In this document: one piece after another, positions 16,703 to 25,989 of the stretch | Layout: the number at the start of each line of letters is the position of its first letter | Position numbering within the stretch: the stretch's first letter is position 1 | Source of the DNA: Corynebacterium gottingense | GTDB lineage: Bacteria; Actinomycetota; Actinomycetes; Mycobacteriales; Mycobacteriaceae | Length of the DNA: 64,000 nt | Direction of reading: 5' to 3' | Assembly (NCBI RefSeq): GCF_003693265.1 | Contig: NZ_RDRE01000001.1 | Location: forward strand, 248,001 to 312,000 | Notes under the pieces: generated by a model | What the model saw: the letters and a program-made list of their open reading frames with translations, nothing else | Databases searched by the model: none | What the model was told of the DNA's origin: nothing | Program-made: the position numbers and the translations under genes

Positions 16703-19360
16703 GTGCCAACCCAACCCGCAGACCACGTCCGTGAAGACATCCGACTGCTCGGGCGGGTGCTTGGCCGGGTGATCGCCGAACAGGAGGGCCAGGAAGTCTT
16801 CGACCTGGTTGAATCCACCCGCCGCACCGCCTTCGACATCGCGCACGGCGACGCCACCCCGGATGACCTGCTCGCCGTGCTCCGCGAGCTGGACATCACG
16901 AACGTGAACCTGGTCGCCCGCGCGTTTAGCCACTTCGCGCTGCTGACCAACCTCGTCGAGGACCTGGACGACGAGAAGGTCCCCGCCCCGGTGTCGCTGC
17001 GCAACACGTTCGCGCACCTGCACGACAGTGGGGTGGGCGCAGATCGGGTCGCCGAACTGGTCGCCGGCGCGCAGGTCTCGCCGGTGCTCACCGCGCATCC
17101 CACCGAGACGCGCCGGCGCACCGTCTTTGACACCCAGACACGCATCAAACGCCTGCTCAGCGAGCTTCACGCTGGTGCGGACCCCGAGGCGATCGAGCGT
17201 GAGATGGAGCTGCGCATGACCCTGCTGTGGCAGACCGCCCTCATCCGCATCGCGCGCCCGCGCCTCGAAGACGAGATCGACGTCGGTCTGCGCTACTACA
17301 AACTCTCGCTGCTCGAGCAGATCCCGGAGCTCAACCGCGCCATTCAGCAGTTGCTTGCCGACGCCACCGGGACCGTCCCTGCACTCACCCCGGTCCTCCG
17401 CCCGGGCTCCTGGATCGGCGGCGACCACGACGGCAACCCGTACGTCAACGCGGAAACGCTGACCTACGCCACTCGCCAGGCCGCCGACACAGCGCTGGCG
17501 CACTACCTGGACGAGCTGGCCGACCTGGAGCGCGAACTTTCCCTGTCGGACCGCTATTCCACCTGCTCGGCAGAGCTTTCCCAGCTCGCCGACGCCGCCG
17601 ACAACACCGCCGAGTCCCGCGTGGACGAACCCTACCGCCGCGCCGTGTACGGGATCCGGCACCGCGTTGCGGCGACGCGCGGGGCGTTGGCGGGGGAGGA
17701 GGTGGGCGTCGATACGCATGCTCCATACGCTGACCCCGCGGAACTGCTCGCCGACCTGGACTGCATCGACGACTCGCTGCGCGCGTACGGAGGCGCGATT
17801 ATCGCCGATGATCGGCTCGCGCGCCTGCGCTCGGCCGTGACCACCTTCGGCTTCCACCTGTACACGCTCGACTTGCGGCAGAATTCCGAGTCCTTCGAGG
17901 CGGTCGTGGCGGAGGTGCTCGCGGCAGCCGGTGTCTGCGAAAACTACGCGGAGCTCGTGGAGGAGGACCGAGTGGAGGTGCTCGTTCAGGAGCTGCGCAC
18001 ACCGCGGCCATTGCTGCGCGCCGAGGCGCAGCTTAGCGACGCCACGCGCAAGGAAATGGGTATCCTCACCGCAGCAGCACGCGCCGTCCGCGACCTGGGG
18101 CAGGGCGCGGTCACACAGTGCATCATCGCCATGACGGGGGCCGTCTCCGACATCCTCGAACCCATGGTGCTGCTCAAAGAGGTCGGGCTCGACGCGGTCA
18201 ACGTTGTGCCACTGTTTGAAACGATCGACGACCTTGCGCACGGCGCGCGCATCCTCGAAGACCTCTGGTCACTCCCGTTCTACCGCGACTACCTGCGCGA
18301 ACGTGGCGACGTGCAGGAGGTCATGCTCGGCTACTCCGACTCCAACAAGGACGGCGGCTACCTGCAGGCCAACTGGGCGCTTTACGACGCCGAACTCGCC
18401 CTCGTTGAACTCTGCAACCGCCACGGCATCCGCCTCCGGCTCGCGCACGGCCGCGGCGGGGCAGTCGGCCGCGGCGGCGGGCCCACCTACGACGCCATCC
18501 TCGCCCAACCCAAGGGCGCCGTCGACGGCTCCATCCGCATCACCGAACAAGGCGAGATCATCTCCGCTAAGTACGGCTCCCCAGAAACCGCTCGCCGCCA
18601 CCTCGAGGCCTTCGTCGCCGGTGCCCTCGAGGCCTCCCTGCTGGACACGGAACCGATCGCAGACCCGACCCGCGCCTACGACATCATGCGCACGCTTGCC
18701 GCCTACTCCGGCGAAAAGTACAACGAACTCATCGGCGACCCCGGCTTCATCGACTACTTCACCCAATCCACCCCACTCCACGAGATCGGCGAGCTCAACC
18801 TCGGTTCCCGCCCCGCCTCGCGCAAACAAACCACTGCGATCTCCGATCTTCGCGCCATCCCCTGGGTCCTGTCTTGGGCGCAGTCGCGCACCAATGTGCC
18901 CGGCTGGTTCGGCGTCGGTACCGCGGTGGAGCGCTGGGCGGGCGAGAGCGAAGCACGCTGGGACGAGCTGCGCGAACTCTACCGTGACTGGCCCTTCTTC
19001 CGATCTGTAATGGCAAACATGGCGCAGGTGATGGCGAAAGCGGAGATGTCGCTGGCTCGCCTCTACGCCGACCTGGTCGAAGACGCTGATGTCGCTGAGC
19101 GGATTTTCGGGCTCATCTCCGACGAATTCGAGCGCACTCGCCAGGTGTACTTCCGTATCACCGGGCACACGGACCTGGTTGCCGAGAATCAGCGGCAAGC
19201 CCGCTCGCTGAAACGCCGATACCCCTACCTACTGCCGCTCAACGCCGTCCAGCTCGAGCTGCTTCGCCGCTACCGCGCCGGCGACGAAACGTTCCTGGTC
19301 TCCAAGACCATCCAGGTCACCATGAACGGGCTCGCCACAGCGCTGCGCAACGCGGGGTAG
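16703..19360 (+). CDS. ppc: Phosphoenolpyruvate carboxylase
   Basis: An 885-residue PEPC that adds bicarbonate to PEP to give oxaloacetate, an anaplerotic reaction. The catalytic His is in VLTAHPTET near residue 133, GYSDSNKDGGY near 545, the Arg/Gly loop GRGGAVGRGGGP near 590, and the conserved C-terminus ends in LRNAG. It starts at GTG 16703 with AGGAG 8 nt upstream. It is slightly shorter than the roughly 920 residues I recall for C. glutamicum. With pyc at 44.6 kb this organism has both main C3 carboxylation routes. Confidence 0.96.
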   Translation: MPTQPADHVREDIRLLGRVLGRVIAEQEGQEVFDLVESTRRTAFDIAHGDATPDDLLAVLRELDITNVNLVARAFSHFALLTNLVEDLDDEKVPAPVSLRNTFAHLHDSGVGADRVAELVAGAQVSPVLTAHPTETRRRTVFDTQTRIKRLLSELHAGADPEAIEREMELRMTLLWQTALIRIARPRLEDEIDVGLRYYKLSLLEQIPELNRAIQQLLADATGTVPALTPVLRPGSWIGGDHDGNPYVNAETLTYATRQAADTALAHYLDELADLERELSLSDRYSTCSAELSQLADAADNTAESRVDEPYRRAVYGIRHRVAATRGALAGEEVGVDTHAPYADPAELLADLDCIDDSLRAYGGAIIADDRLARLRSAVTTFGFHLYTLDLRQNSESFEAVVAEVLAAAGVCENYAELVEEDRVEVLVQELRTPRPLLRAEAQLSDATRKEMGILTAAARAVRDLGQGAVTQCIIAMTGAVSDILEPMVLLKEVGLDAVNVVPLFETIDDLAHGARILEDLWSLPFYRDYLRERGDVQEVMLGYSDSNKDGGYLQANWALYDAELALVELCNRHGIRLRLAHGRGGAVGRGGGPTYDAILAQPKGAVDGSIRITEQGEIISAKYGSPETARRHLEAFVAGALEASLLDTEPIADPTRAYDIMRTLAAYSGEKYNELIGDPGFIDYFTQSTPLHEIGELNLGSRPASRKQTTAISDLRAIPWVLSWAQSRTNVPGWFGVGTAVERWAGESEARWDELRELYRDWPFFRSVMANMAQVMAKAEMSLARLYADLVEDADVAERIFGLISDEFERTRQVYFRITGHTDLVAENQRQARSLKRRYPYLLPLNAVQLELLRRYRAGDETFLVSKTIQVTMNGLATALRNAG

Positions 19361-19384
19361 GTTTCCGCGAAGTGAGGGAACCTG

Positions 19385-19438
19385 GACCTGGTTTTCTTCG
19401 TCAAACTAGGTATGGGGATTGACAGAGAAAACCAGGTC
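19385..19438. promoter_or_regulatory. 13-bp inverted repeat spanning a start codon
   Basis: GACCTGGTTTTCT (19385-19397) is perfectly complementary to AGAAAACCAGGTC (19426-19438). The 28-nt spacer holds the ATG at 19412. It could be an operator bound by the gene's own product or an mRNA hairpin that hides the start codon. Confidence 0.7.
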
Positions 19439-20359
19439 GAACTGCGGCGGTGGGAAGCACGGAAGGGGGAGCTGCGGCGGGGGATCGTCGATAAGCGCGC
19501 GCTGTCGCGGGAGGCACTCGTGTATCTCGCTGAGCACTATTTGGCGCTGAGCTCAGTGATCTACTACCCGCGTAGCGCGTGGGAGGAGTTGCGATACCAT
19601 GAGCGGCAATGGCTGCGCGTCGAAGCCGCTGGCAGGACAAGTAACAGCGCGATCCTAGTTGGACGTTCGGCTGCGCGGATGCACGGTATGTGGGTCATTA
19701 GCACGTCAGCGGAACACATTGAGCTCGCCTTGCCATCCGGGGGTGTCTCTACCAACAGAGATCGTAGTCAGGGCCTGGTGTTTCGTCGATCGAAACTGCT
19801 CCCGATGGACATTGGCGACGTTGACGGGCACCGACTGACAACCGGTTTCCGCACTTTCGCTGACATCGCCCGCTACCACGGATTCGTCGAGGGACTCGTG
19901 GCGGCCGACTACCTACTCCGGAGAGGGTTCGATCTGGAGATGCTGCATACACATGCTGCCTTGCTCGGAAGAGCCAAGGGGATCGGTACGGTAAGAAAAT
20001 GTTTGGACCACGCGGTAGCCAACTCCGATTCACCGTACGAATCCCTCGCGCGTGGGCTGCTCATCCAAGCAGGAATTGGTCCGGTGACAACGCAGTATGA
20101 GGTGGCTGGGCGGTATGCCGATCTGTGCATCGATGGCTGGCTGCTCATCGAGATCGATGGTGAGGTGAAATACCAAGGCCCAGACGCAGAACAGGTGAGG
20201 CAGAAGGAATTTCGCCGGCAAAAGCGGATAGCGAACCAGGGGTATGTGTTCCTGCGGTACTCGCCGGGCTTCCTGCGCAGAAATCCGGAGACGTTTGTGC
20301 AAGAAGTGCGCGACACTCTGGTGGGGCAGCAGAAAGCGGTGCGGCGGAGGCTACGTTGA
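19412..20359 (+). CDS. AbiEi-like / DUF559 endonuclease-fold protein
   Basis: A 315-residue protein. The N-terminal two thirds resemble AbiEi-type antitoxin-like proteins of actinobacteria (helical start, then SAILVGRSAARMHGM near 80). The C-terminus has a Vsr/DUF559-type PD-(D/E)xK pattern: Glu in PYESLA near 208, Asp in RYADLCID near 236 and EIDGEVKY near 246. No toxin partner is adjacent. Codon use is less GC-rich than in neighbouring ppc and icd, suggesting transfer. The start lies inside a 13-bp inverted repeat, and a 14-bp periodic array begins 16 nt after its stop. It may be a solitary defence or selfish-element gene; function is not known. Confidence 0.6.
   Translation: MGIDRENQVELRRWEARKGELRRGIVDKRALSREALVYLAEHYLALSSVIYYPRSAWEELRYHERQWLRVEAAGRTSNSAILVGRSAARMHGMWVISTSAEHIELALPSGGVSTNRDRSQGLVFRRSKLLPMDIGDVDGHRLTTGFRTFADIARYHGFVEGLVAADYLLRRGFDLEMLHTHAALLGRAKGIGTVRKCLDHAVANSDSPYESLARGLLIQAGIGPVTTQYEVAGRYADLCIDGWLLIEIDGEVKYQGPDAEQVRQKEFRRQKRIANQGYVFLRYSPGFLRRNPETFVQEVRDTLVGQQKAVRRRLR
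19486..19496 (+). repeat. CGTCGATAAGC word, copy 4
   Basis: Inside the AbiEi/DUF559-like gene, read as Val-Asp-Lys. Confidence 0.9.
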
Positions 20360-20375
20360 TGCGGCTGACACGAAA

Positions 20376-20524
20376 GCTAAAACGTAGCGGGAGAAGCGTA
20401 GCCCCTAAAAAGTAGCCTTTCGAGTAAACGGAAAAACTTTGGCCAACTCAAACATGATTTACTCGAAAGGCTACGTTCTAGAGGCTACGCATTAGGGGCT
20501 ACGCTTCTGAGGCTACGTAGTGCG
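20376..20524. repeat. Seven-copy 14-bp array in two inverted arms
   Basis: Four head-to-tail 14-mers beginning GGCTACG start at 20469, 20483, 20497 and 20511. Three more on the opposite strand cover 20404-20417, 20390-20403 and 20376-20389. Consensus is about GGCTACGnTTnT. The arms contain two perfect 17-bp inverted pairs: 20412-20428 with 20458-20474, and 20392-20408 with 20492-20508. The 29-nt centre is AT-rich. The array fills most of the 250-bp gap between two convergent genes. There is no T-run as in a simple terminator. Confidence 0.85.
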
Positions 20525-20609
20525 ACATCGACAGGCCAGGTCAAGAGCCGCAAACCAAAGCCCCGGCCGCTGCGAATACGCAGCAACCGGGGCCGGAATG
20601 GCCGAGCGC

Positions 20610-22787
20610 CTACTTCTTCAGCGCGTCGATGACCTTGTTGAAGGTCGCGGACGGGCGCATGACCGCGGTGGTCTTCTCCTCGTCCGGCCAGTAGTAGCCA
20701 CCCAGGTCAGCGGCGGAACCCTGTGCGGCGAGCAGCTCGGAGTCGATCTGCTCGGCGTTGGCGCGCAGGTCCTTGGCGATCGGCTCGAACGCGGAGGCCA
20801 GCTCGGCGTCGTCGGTCTGGGCGGCGAGCGCCTCGGCCCAGAACAGTGACAGCCAGAAGTGGGAGCCGCGGTCGTCGATCTCGTTGACCTTGCGGGACGG
20901 GGACTTGCCTTCGTCGAGAAGCTGCTCGGTGGCCTTGTCCAGCGCGGCGGCCAGGACGCCGGCGCGCTCGTTGCCGTTGGTGTTCTTCTCGTGGCGGAAG
21001 GACTCAGCCAGCGCGAGGTACTCGCCGAGGGAGTCCCAGCGCAGGTGGTTTTCCTCCTGGACCTGCTGAACGTGCTTCGGGGCGGAGCCGCCGGCACCGG
21101 TCTCGAACAGGCCGCCGCCTGCCATCAGCGGGACGACGGAGAGCATCTTCGCGGAGGTGCCCAGCTCGAGGATGGGGAAGAGGTCCGTGTTGTAGTCACG
21201 CAGCACGTTGCCGGTCACGGAGATGGTGTCCTCGCCGCGACGGATGCGCTCGATGGAGGTCTTGGTGGCCTCGACCGGGGACTGGATGGAGATGTCCAGG
21301 TCCTCGGTGTCGTGGTCGGCCAGGTACTTGTTCACCAGCTCAATGAGGTTGCGGTCGTGTGCGCGCTCCTCGTCGAGCCAGAAGATGGTCTTCATGCCGG
21401 ACAGGCGTGCGCGGTTGACGGCAAGCTTGACCCAGTCCTGGATCGGGGCGTCCTTGGTCTGGGTGGCGCGCCAGATGTCGCCAGCCTGGACGTCGTGCTC
21501 GATGAGCACGTCACCGGCGGAGTTGACCACCTGGACGGTGCCGTCTGCCGGGATCTTGAAGGTCTTGTCGTGGGAGCCGTACTCCTCGGCCTTCTGCGCC
21601 ATGAGGCCGACGTTCGGGACGGTACCCATGGTGGTTGGGTCGAAGGCACCGTTGGCGCGGCAGTCCTCGATCACGGCCTGGTACACACCGGCGTAGGAGG
21701 AGTCCGGGATGACGGCCAGGGTGTCCTGCTCCTGGTCGTCGGCGTTCCACATGTGGCCGGAGGTGCGGATCATGGCCGGCATGGAGGCGTCGATGATCAC
21801 ATCCGACGGCACGTGCAGGTTGGTGATGCCCTTGTGGGAGTTCACCATGGCCAGCGACGGGCCGTCGACAAGCTGCTGCTCGAAGGCCTTGCGGATCTCC
21901 TCGCCGTTCTCCAGCTCGGACAGGCCGTCGAGGATGGCGCCGAGGCCGTTCTCGCCGTTCAGGCCGGCCTCGAGCAGCTCTTCGCCGTACTTGTCGAAGA
22001 CGGGCTTGAAGTATGCGCGCACGACGTGGCCGAAGATGATCGGGTCGGAGACCTTCATCATGGTGGCCTTCAGGTGCGCGGAGAAGAGCACGCCCTCTTC
22101 CTTGGCCTTCTTCACAGCGTCGAGCAGGAATGCGTCGAGCGCAGCGGCGGACATGTAGGTCGCGTCGATGACCTCGCCGGCCTGGACCTTCAGGCCCTCC
22201 TTGAGCACGGTGCCGTCGGTCATCTTGATGGTGAGGGTGTCCTCGGACGGGATGATGACGGACTTCTCGTTGTGGCGGAAGTCGCCGGCATCCATGGTGG
22301 CAACGTTGGTCTTGGAGTCCTTCGACCACTCGCCCATGGAGTGCGGGTGCTTCTTGGTGTAGTTCTTCACAGCTTCCGGCGCGCGGCGATCCGAGTTGCC
22401 CTCGCGCAGCACCGGGTTGACGGCGGAGCCCTTGACGGCGTCGTACTTCTCCTGCGCCTCCTCGTACTCCGGCAGGTCGAAGCCGGCGGCCTGCAGCTCG
22501 GCGATGGCCTTCTTCAGCTGCACCAGAGATGCGGAGATGTTCGGCAGCTTAATAATGTTCGCCTCGGGCGTCTTGGCCAGCTGGCCGAGCTGCGCCAATG
22601 CGTCGTCAAGCTTCTGCTCATCGGTGAGGCGCTCCGGGAACTGCGAGATAATGCGGCCGGCGAGCGAGATGTCGGCGGTATCCACATCGATCCCTGCCTG
22701 GGAAGCGAACGCCTCCACGATCGGCTTGAGCGAGTAGGTCGCCAGCAGGGGCGCCTCGTCGGTGCGGGTCCAGATGATCTTAGCCAT
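20610..22787 (-). CDS. icd: Isocitrate dehydrogenase, NADP-dependent, monomeric type
   Basis: A 725-residue monomeric IDH. It oxidatively decarboxylates isocitrate to 2-oxoglutarate with NADP+ in the TCA cycle. The N-terminus ([20 protein letters not shown]) and the KLPNISAS segment near 120 are hallmarks of this single-subunit family, unrelated in length to the 400-residue dimeric enzyme. The ATG at 22787 has GAGGAG 5 nt upstream. It is divergent from xthA. Confidence 0.96.
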   Translation of the reverse strand: MAKIIWTRTDEAPLLATYSLKPIVEAFASQAGIDVDTADISLAGRIISQFPERLTDEQKLDDALAQLGQLAKTPEANIIKLPNISASLVQLKKAIAELQAAGFDLPEYEEAQEKYDAVKGSAVNPVLREGNSDRRAPEAVKNYTKKHPHSMGEWSKDSKTNVATMDAGDFRHNEKSVIIPSEDTLTIKMTDGTVLKEGLKVQAGEVIDATYMSAAALDAFLLDAVKKAKEEGVLFSAHLKATMMKVSDPIIFGHVVRAYFKPVFDKYGEELLEAGLNGENGLGAILDGLSELENGEEIRKAFEQQLVDGPSLAMVNSHKGITNLHVPSDVIIDASMPAMIRTSGHMWNADDQEQDTLAVIPDSSYAGVYQAVIEDCRANGAFDPTTMGTVPNVGLMAQKAEEYGSHDKTFKIPADGTVQVVNSAGDVLIEHDVQAGDIWRATQTKDAPIQDWVKLAVNRARLSGMKTIFWLDEERAHDRNLIELVNKYLADHDTEDLDISIQSPVEATKTSIERIRRGEDTISVTGNVLRDYNTDLFPILELGTSAKMLSVVPLMAGGGLFETGAGGSAPKHVQQVQEENHLRWDSLGEYLALAESFRHEKNTNGNERAGVLAAALDKATEQLLDEGKSPSRKVNEIDDRGSHFWLSLFWAEALAAQTDDAELASAFEPIAKDLRANAEQIDSELLAAQGSAADLGGYYWPDEEKTTAVMRPSATFNKVIDALKK

Positions 22788-22865
22788 TGTGCTCCTCATT
22801 TTTCTGGTTGGCAGTACTCAACCTCTCAGCGTACAGCGTTTACATACCGCTTGTCCTGTAAAAGG

Positions 22866-22871
22866 TAGTCT
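22866..22871 (+). promoter_or_regulatory. -10 box TAGTCT of leaderless xthA
   Basis: TAGTCT, then 7 nt, then ATG 22879, with no ribosome-binding site. Confidence 0.55.
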
Positions 22872-22878
22872 CGGGGGC

Positions 22879-23805
22879 ATGAGTCTCACTATCGCTTCTG
22901 TGAATGTCAACGGGATTCGGGCCGCGACGAAGGTCCGCAACGAGGACAACCTGGGCATGCTCGAGTGGCTGCAGCACACCAGCGCCGACGTGGTACTGAT
23001 GCAGGAAGTCCGTGCGACGGAGGAGCAGGCGCACGCGGCGCTTGCCCCCGCCCTCGATGAGGGTTGGCAGCTGGTAGTTGCGCCCGCTGAGGCGAAGGGG
23101 AGGGCCGGGGTCGGCATTTTGTCGAAGCATTCGCTTATCGACGTCCAGACCGGCATCCCCGGATTCGAAACCGCCGGCAGGTTCCTGGCGGGGACCCTGC
23201 CGTGCGGGACGCGCGTCGCCTCCCTCTACCTGCCGTCGGGCGCAGCGGAGACTGCGAAGCAGGATGAGAAGTACGAGTTCCTCGACCAGTTCGAGCCGCT
23301 GCTTGCCGAGTGGGCCACGCAGTACCCGCAGATGGTGATCGGCGGCGACTGGAACATCTGCCACCGCCGCGAGGACCTGAAGAACTGGAAGACGAACCGC
23401 AAGAAGTCGGGCTTCCTGCCGCCGGAGCGCGCGTTTATGGACTCGGTCTTCGGCGCATTCCCGGACGATGAGGCGCAGGATATAGAGGACAAGGCGAACG
23501 CCGGTTGGGTCGGCGCGGTCGACTACGGTCCCGAGGGTGCGGCGCCGCGCACGGCTGCGGCGGAGCCAGCGTGGTTCGACGTGGCCCGTCGCCTGTCGCC
23601 GGAAGCTGCGCCGTACACGTGGTGGACCTACCGCGGACAGGCGTTTAACAACGACGCCGGGTGGCGCATCGACTACCAGGCCGCGACCGCAGACATGCTT
23701 GCCCGGGCCCGGGGCAGCTGGGTGGAAAAGGCCGACGCGGTGGAGCTGCGCTGGTCGGACCACTCTCCACTGCTGGTGGAATACGCCGACGGGGGTGGCG
23801 CATGA
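22879..23805 (+). CDS. xthA: Exodeoxyribonuclease III
   Basis: A 308-residue AP endonuclease/3'-5' exonuclease of the EEP fold, for base-excision repair. Motifs seen: NVNGIRAA near 9, the metal-ligand Glu in LMQEVRA near 41, GGDWNICH near 155, NNDAGWRIDY near 258 and the catalytic Asp-His in WSDHSPLL near 295. It overlaps the TRIC gene by ATGA. A CGTCGATAAGC copy in reverse orientation encodes Leu-Ile-Asp at 23133. Confidence 0.93.
   Translation: MSLTIASVNVNGIRAATKVRNEDNLGMLEWLQHTSADVVLMQEVRATEEQAHAALAPALDEGWQLVVAPAEAKGRAGVGILSKHSLIDVQTGIPGFETAGRFLAGTLPCGTRVASLYLPSGAAETAKQDEKYEFLDQFEPLLAEWATQYPQMVIGGDWNICHRREDLKNWKTNRKKSGFLPPERAFMDSVFGAFPDDEAQDIEDKANAGWVGAVDYGPEGAAPRTAAAEPAWFDVARRLSPEAAPYTWWTYRGQAFNNDAGWRIDYQAATADMLARARGSWVEKADAVELRWSDHSPLLVEYADGGGA
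23133..23143 (-). repeat. CGTCGATAAGC word, copy 5
   Basis: Reverse orientation inside xthA, read as Leu-Ile-Asp (CTT ATC GAC). Confidence 0.9.
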
Positions 23806-24596
23806 TCGCTTCCTATGTTGCCAACTTCAGCACCGCGAACCTGGTCTCCATCCTCTACGTCATCGGCATCGTGGCCGAGGCGATGACGGCGGCGGTGGCC
23901 GCGGGCCGGATGCGCATGGACCTGTTCGGCGTGATCACGCTCGGCGCGCTGACTGCGTTGGGCGGCGGCACGGTGCGCGACGTGCTGCTCGGCACGTACC
24001 CGCTGACCTGGGTGGAGCAGCCGCTTTACCTGCTCACGGTGATTATCGCGGCCGCGGTGACGGTGCGGGTGAGTTGGCTGCTGGTACGTCTGCGTCGCAG
24101 CTTCCTGGTTGCCGACGCGATCGGCCTGGCCGCCTTCGCCGTGCTGGGTATCCAAACTGCGGTGGAGAACGGCCACAGCTTCATCATCGCGTGCGTGGCC
24201 GCGGTGACCACGGGTGTCTCGGGCGGTGTGCTTCGCGACGTCCTCTCCGACCGCGTCCCGCTCGTCTTCCACAAGGAGATGTACGCCTCCGCCGCCGTCA
24301 TCGGTGTTGTGGTGTGGTGGGCCCTGTCCTGGCTGGGCGTCCACGAGTGGGCGGTCATCCTAGTAACGCTCGTCGCGGTGCTCGGGGTGCGCCTGTTCTC
24401 GCTCAAGCGGGGCTGGAGCCTGCCGGTCTACGAGTACGACGAGGAGGCCGCCGCGGCGTACGACCCGCGATACGCCCTGACCACCTTCATGTATCACCGC
24501 GCTCGCCACATTCCGGGCGCGCGCACTGCGTACCGGGGCTTGAAGAAGATGAAGCTGCCGCCCAGGAGCGAGCGGAAGCGCTCCGACGGCGAGTGA
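23802..24596 (+). CDS. TRIC-family cation channel protein
   Basis: A 264-residue membrane protein with the two-repeat layout of TRIC (UPF0126) proteins, about seven membrane segments. Each repeat carries the glycine-rich kink: GGGTVRDVLLG near 57 and SGGVLRDVLSDRVPLVF near 146. Prokaryotic members form trimeric potassium-permeable channels. The ATG overlaps the xthA stop by 4 nt (ATGA), so it is cotranscribed although functionally unrelated. A roughly 60-residue basic tail is cytosolic. A paralogue lies at 32.1 kb. Confidence 0.83.
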   Translation: MIASYVANFSTANLVSILYVIGIVAEAMTAAVAAGRMRMDLFGVITLGALTALGGGTVRDVLLGTYPLTWVEQPLYLLTVIIAAAVTVRVSWLLVRLRRSFLVADAIGLAAFAVLGIQTAVENGHSFIIACVAAVTTGVSGGVLRDVLSDRVPLVFHKEMYASAAVIGVVVWWALSWLGVHEWAVILVTLVAVLGVRLFSLKRGWSLPVYEYDEEAAAAYDPRYALTTFMYHRARHIPGARTAYRGLKKMKLPPRSERKRSDGE

Positions 24597-24611
24597 TCCT
24601 GACATCGCGCA

Positions 24612-24647
24612 CCCCCGCCCCCAGATTCGGGGACGCGGGGGATTTTT
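24612..24647 (+). terminator. Rho-independent terminator after the TRIC gene
   Basis: CCCCCGC (24612-24618) pairs with GCGGGGG (24635-24641), and the inner CCCC (24619-24622) pairs with GGGG (24629-24632) with a 2-nt bulge. ATTTTT follows. It separates xthA-TRIC from the biotin genes. Confidence 0.75.
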
Positions 24648-24658
24648 GGGGCAACACC

Positions 24659-24671
24659 TGAACACTGTTCA
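24659..24671 (+). promoter_or_regulatory. BioQ-like operator upstream of bioB
   Basis: TGAACACTGTTCA is palindromic (TGAACA-C-TGTTCA) and close to the corynebacterial BioQ motif TGAAC-N3-GTTAC. Its position 53 nt before bioB fits repression of biotin synthesis. The regulator gene is not in this window. Confidence 0.6.
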
Positions 24672-24723
24672 AGCAATGCGGTAGCCTTTTGGCAGTCATT
24701 ACATTGAGAACGGAGTTTAACCA

Positions 24724-25770
24724 ATGTCACACGCACCTATTCTTGATATTGCACGCGAAAAGGCCCTGGAGAAGGGCGAGGGCCTGAACCAGGAGGAGAT
24801 CCTGCAGGTCCTCCAGGTTCCTGACGAGGACCTCCAGGAGCTGCTGGAGATCGCGCACGAGACCCGCATCAAGCACTGCGGCGTCGACGTGTCGCTCGAG
24901 GGCATCATCTCCCTGAAGACCGGCGGCTGCCCCGAGGACTGCCACTTCTGCTCCCAGTCCGGCCTGTTCGAGTCCCCGGTCCGCGCAGTGACCCTGGACA
25001 TCAACGAGCTCGTTGAGGCTGCCAAGCAGTCCGAGAAGATGGGCGCGGCTGAGTTCTGCATCGTCGCCGCCGTGAAGGGGCCGACCCAGCAGCTGCTCGA
25101 CCAGGTTGCCGCCGCGGTCAAGGCCATCCAGGACGAGGTGGACATCTCCATCTCCGCATCCCTGGGCATCCTCACCCAGGACCAGGCGCGCCAGCTCAAG
25201 GAGATGGGCGTGTCTCGCTACAACCACAATTTTGAGACCGCGAAGTCTTACTTCCCCAACGTGGTGACCACCCACACCTGGGAGGAGCGCAAGAACACGC
25301 TCGAGTACGTGCTGGCCGAGGGCATGGAGACCTGCTGCGGTGGCATCATTGGCCTGGGCGAGTCCCTGGAGCAGCGCGCCGAGTTCGCAACCCAGCTCGC
25401 GGAGATCCAGCCGCACGAGGTCCCGATGAACTTCCTCGACCCACGCCCGGGCACCCCGTTTGAGGACCGTCCGCTGGTTCCGCAGGGCGAGGCGTTGCGT
25501 GCTGTTGCCGCGTTCCGTCTGGCCATGCCGACCGCACAGCTGCGTTTCGCTGGCGGCACCGAGCTCGCGCTTGGCGACGACGGCACCGAGGCCGGCCTCC
25601 TCGGCGGCGCCAACGCCATCATCGGCGGCAACTACCTGACCACCCTGGGCCGCCCGATCGAGCAGGATCGCGAGGCCGTCGACCGCGTGCTTGACCTGGG
25701 CATCACCCCGGTCGGCCAGAAGATGAAGTCCGGCCACGGCGCGGTCTACGACACCATCAAGGCCCTCTAA
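24724..25770 (+). CDS. bioB: Biotin synthase
   Basis: A 348-residue radical SAM enzyme that inserts sulfur into dethiobiotin. The cluster motif CPEDCHFC (near 70) binds the 4Fe-4S cluster. Later Cys/Arg residues expected for the auxiliary 2Fe-2S cluster are present in outline (CCGG near 204, RFAGG near 279). It starts at an ATG with an ACGGAG ribosome-binding site. It overlaps the auxiliary protein gene downstream (TAATG). The product serves Pyc and AccBC, both encoded in this window. Confidence 0.95.
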   Translation: MSHAPILDIAREKALEKGEGLNQEEILQVLQVPDEDLQELLEIAHETRIKHCGVDVSLEGIISLKTGGCPEDCHFCSQSGLFESPVRAVTLDINELVEAAKQSEKMGAAEFCIVAAVKGPTQQLLDQVAAAVKAIQDEVDISISASLGILTQDQARQLKEMGVSRYNHNFETAKSYFPNVVTTHTWEERKNTLEYVLAEGMETCCGGIIGLGESLEQRAEFATQLAEIQPHEVPMNFLDPRPGTPFEDRPLVPQGEALRAVAAFRLAMPTAQLRFAGGTELALGDDGTEAGLLGGANAIIGGNYLTTLGRPIEQDREAVDRVLDLGITPVGQKMKSGHGAVYDTIKAL

Positions 25771-25973
25771 TGCGCGTGCCGGAGAGCACCGAGCTTGCCG
25801 ACGCCGTCCTGTCCGGCGAGATTCAGTTGCCTGTGAACCCGAATCGTCCCTACGACGCGCCGCGCATCTGCCCGGTGTGCGAGCGCCGCATGGTGGTGAA
25901 AATCAGCCCGTTCGGCTGGGAGGCATGCTGCTCCCGCCACGGCATCCTGCGCTCGGAGTGGCTGGAGCGGTAG
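25770..25973 (+). CDS. bsaP: Biotin synthase auxiliary protein (BsaP-like)
   Basis: A 67-residue protein. It has a CPVCERRM pair of Cys near 38-41, GW, then CCSRHG near 56-61, matching the small actinobacterial proteins that follow bioB and support turnover of the BioB auxiliary iron-sulfur cluster. The ATG shares its A with the bioB stop (TAATG), so translation is coupled. This copy lacks the longer N-terminal Cys-rich part that I recall from mycobacterial versions. Confidence 0.7.
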   Translation: MRVPESTELADAVLSGEIQLPVNPNRPYDAPRICPVCERRMVVKISPFGWEACCSRHGILRSEWLER

Positions 25974-25989
25974 GGGGCGCGAGTGGTTG

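Noticed and set aside
19362..19384. GGTTTCC...GGGAACC after ppc as a terminator
   Set aside because: The stem is imperfect and has no T-run.
20376..20524. The 14-bp array as a CRISPR
   Set aside because: Units are too short, follow one another without unique spacers, and sit in inverted arms; no cas genes are near.
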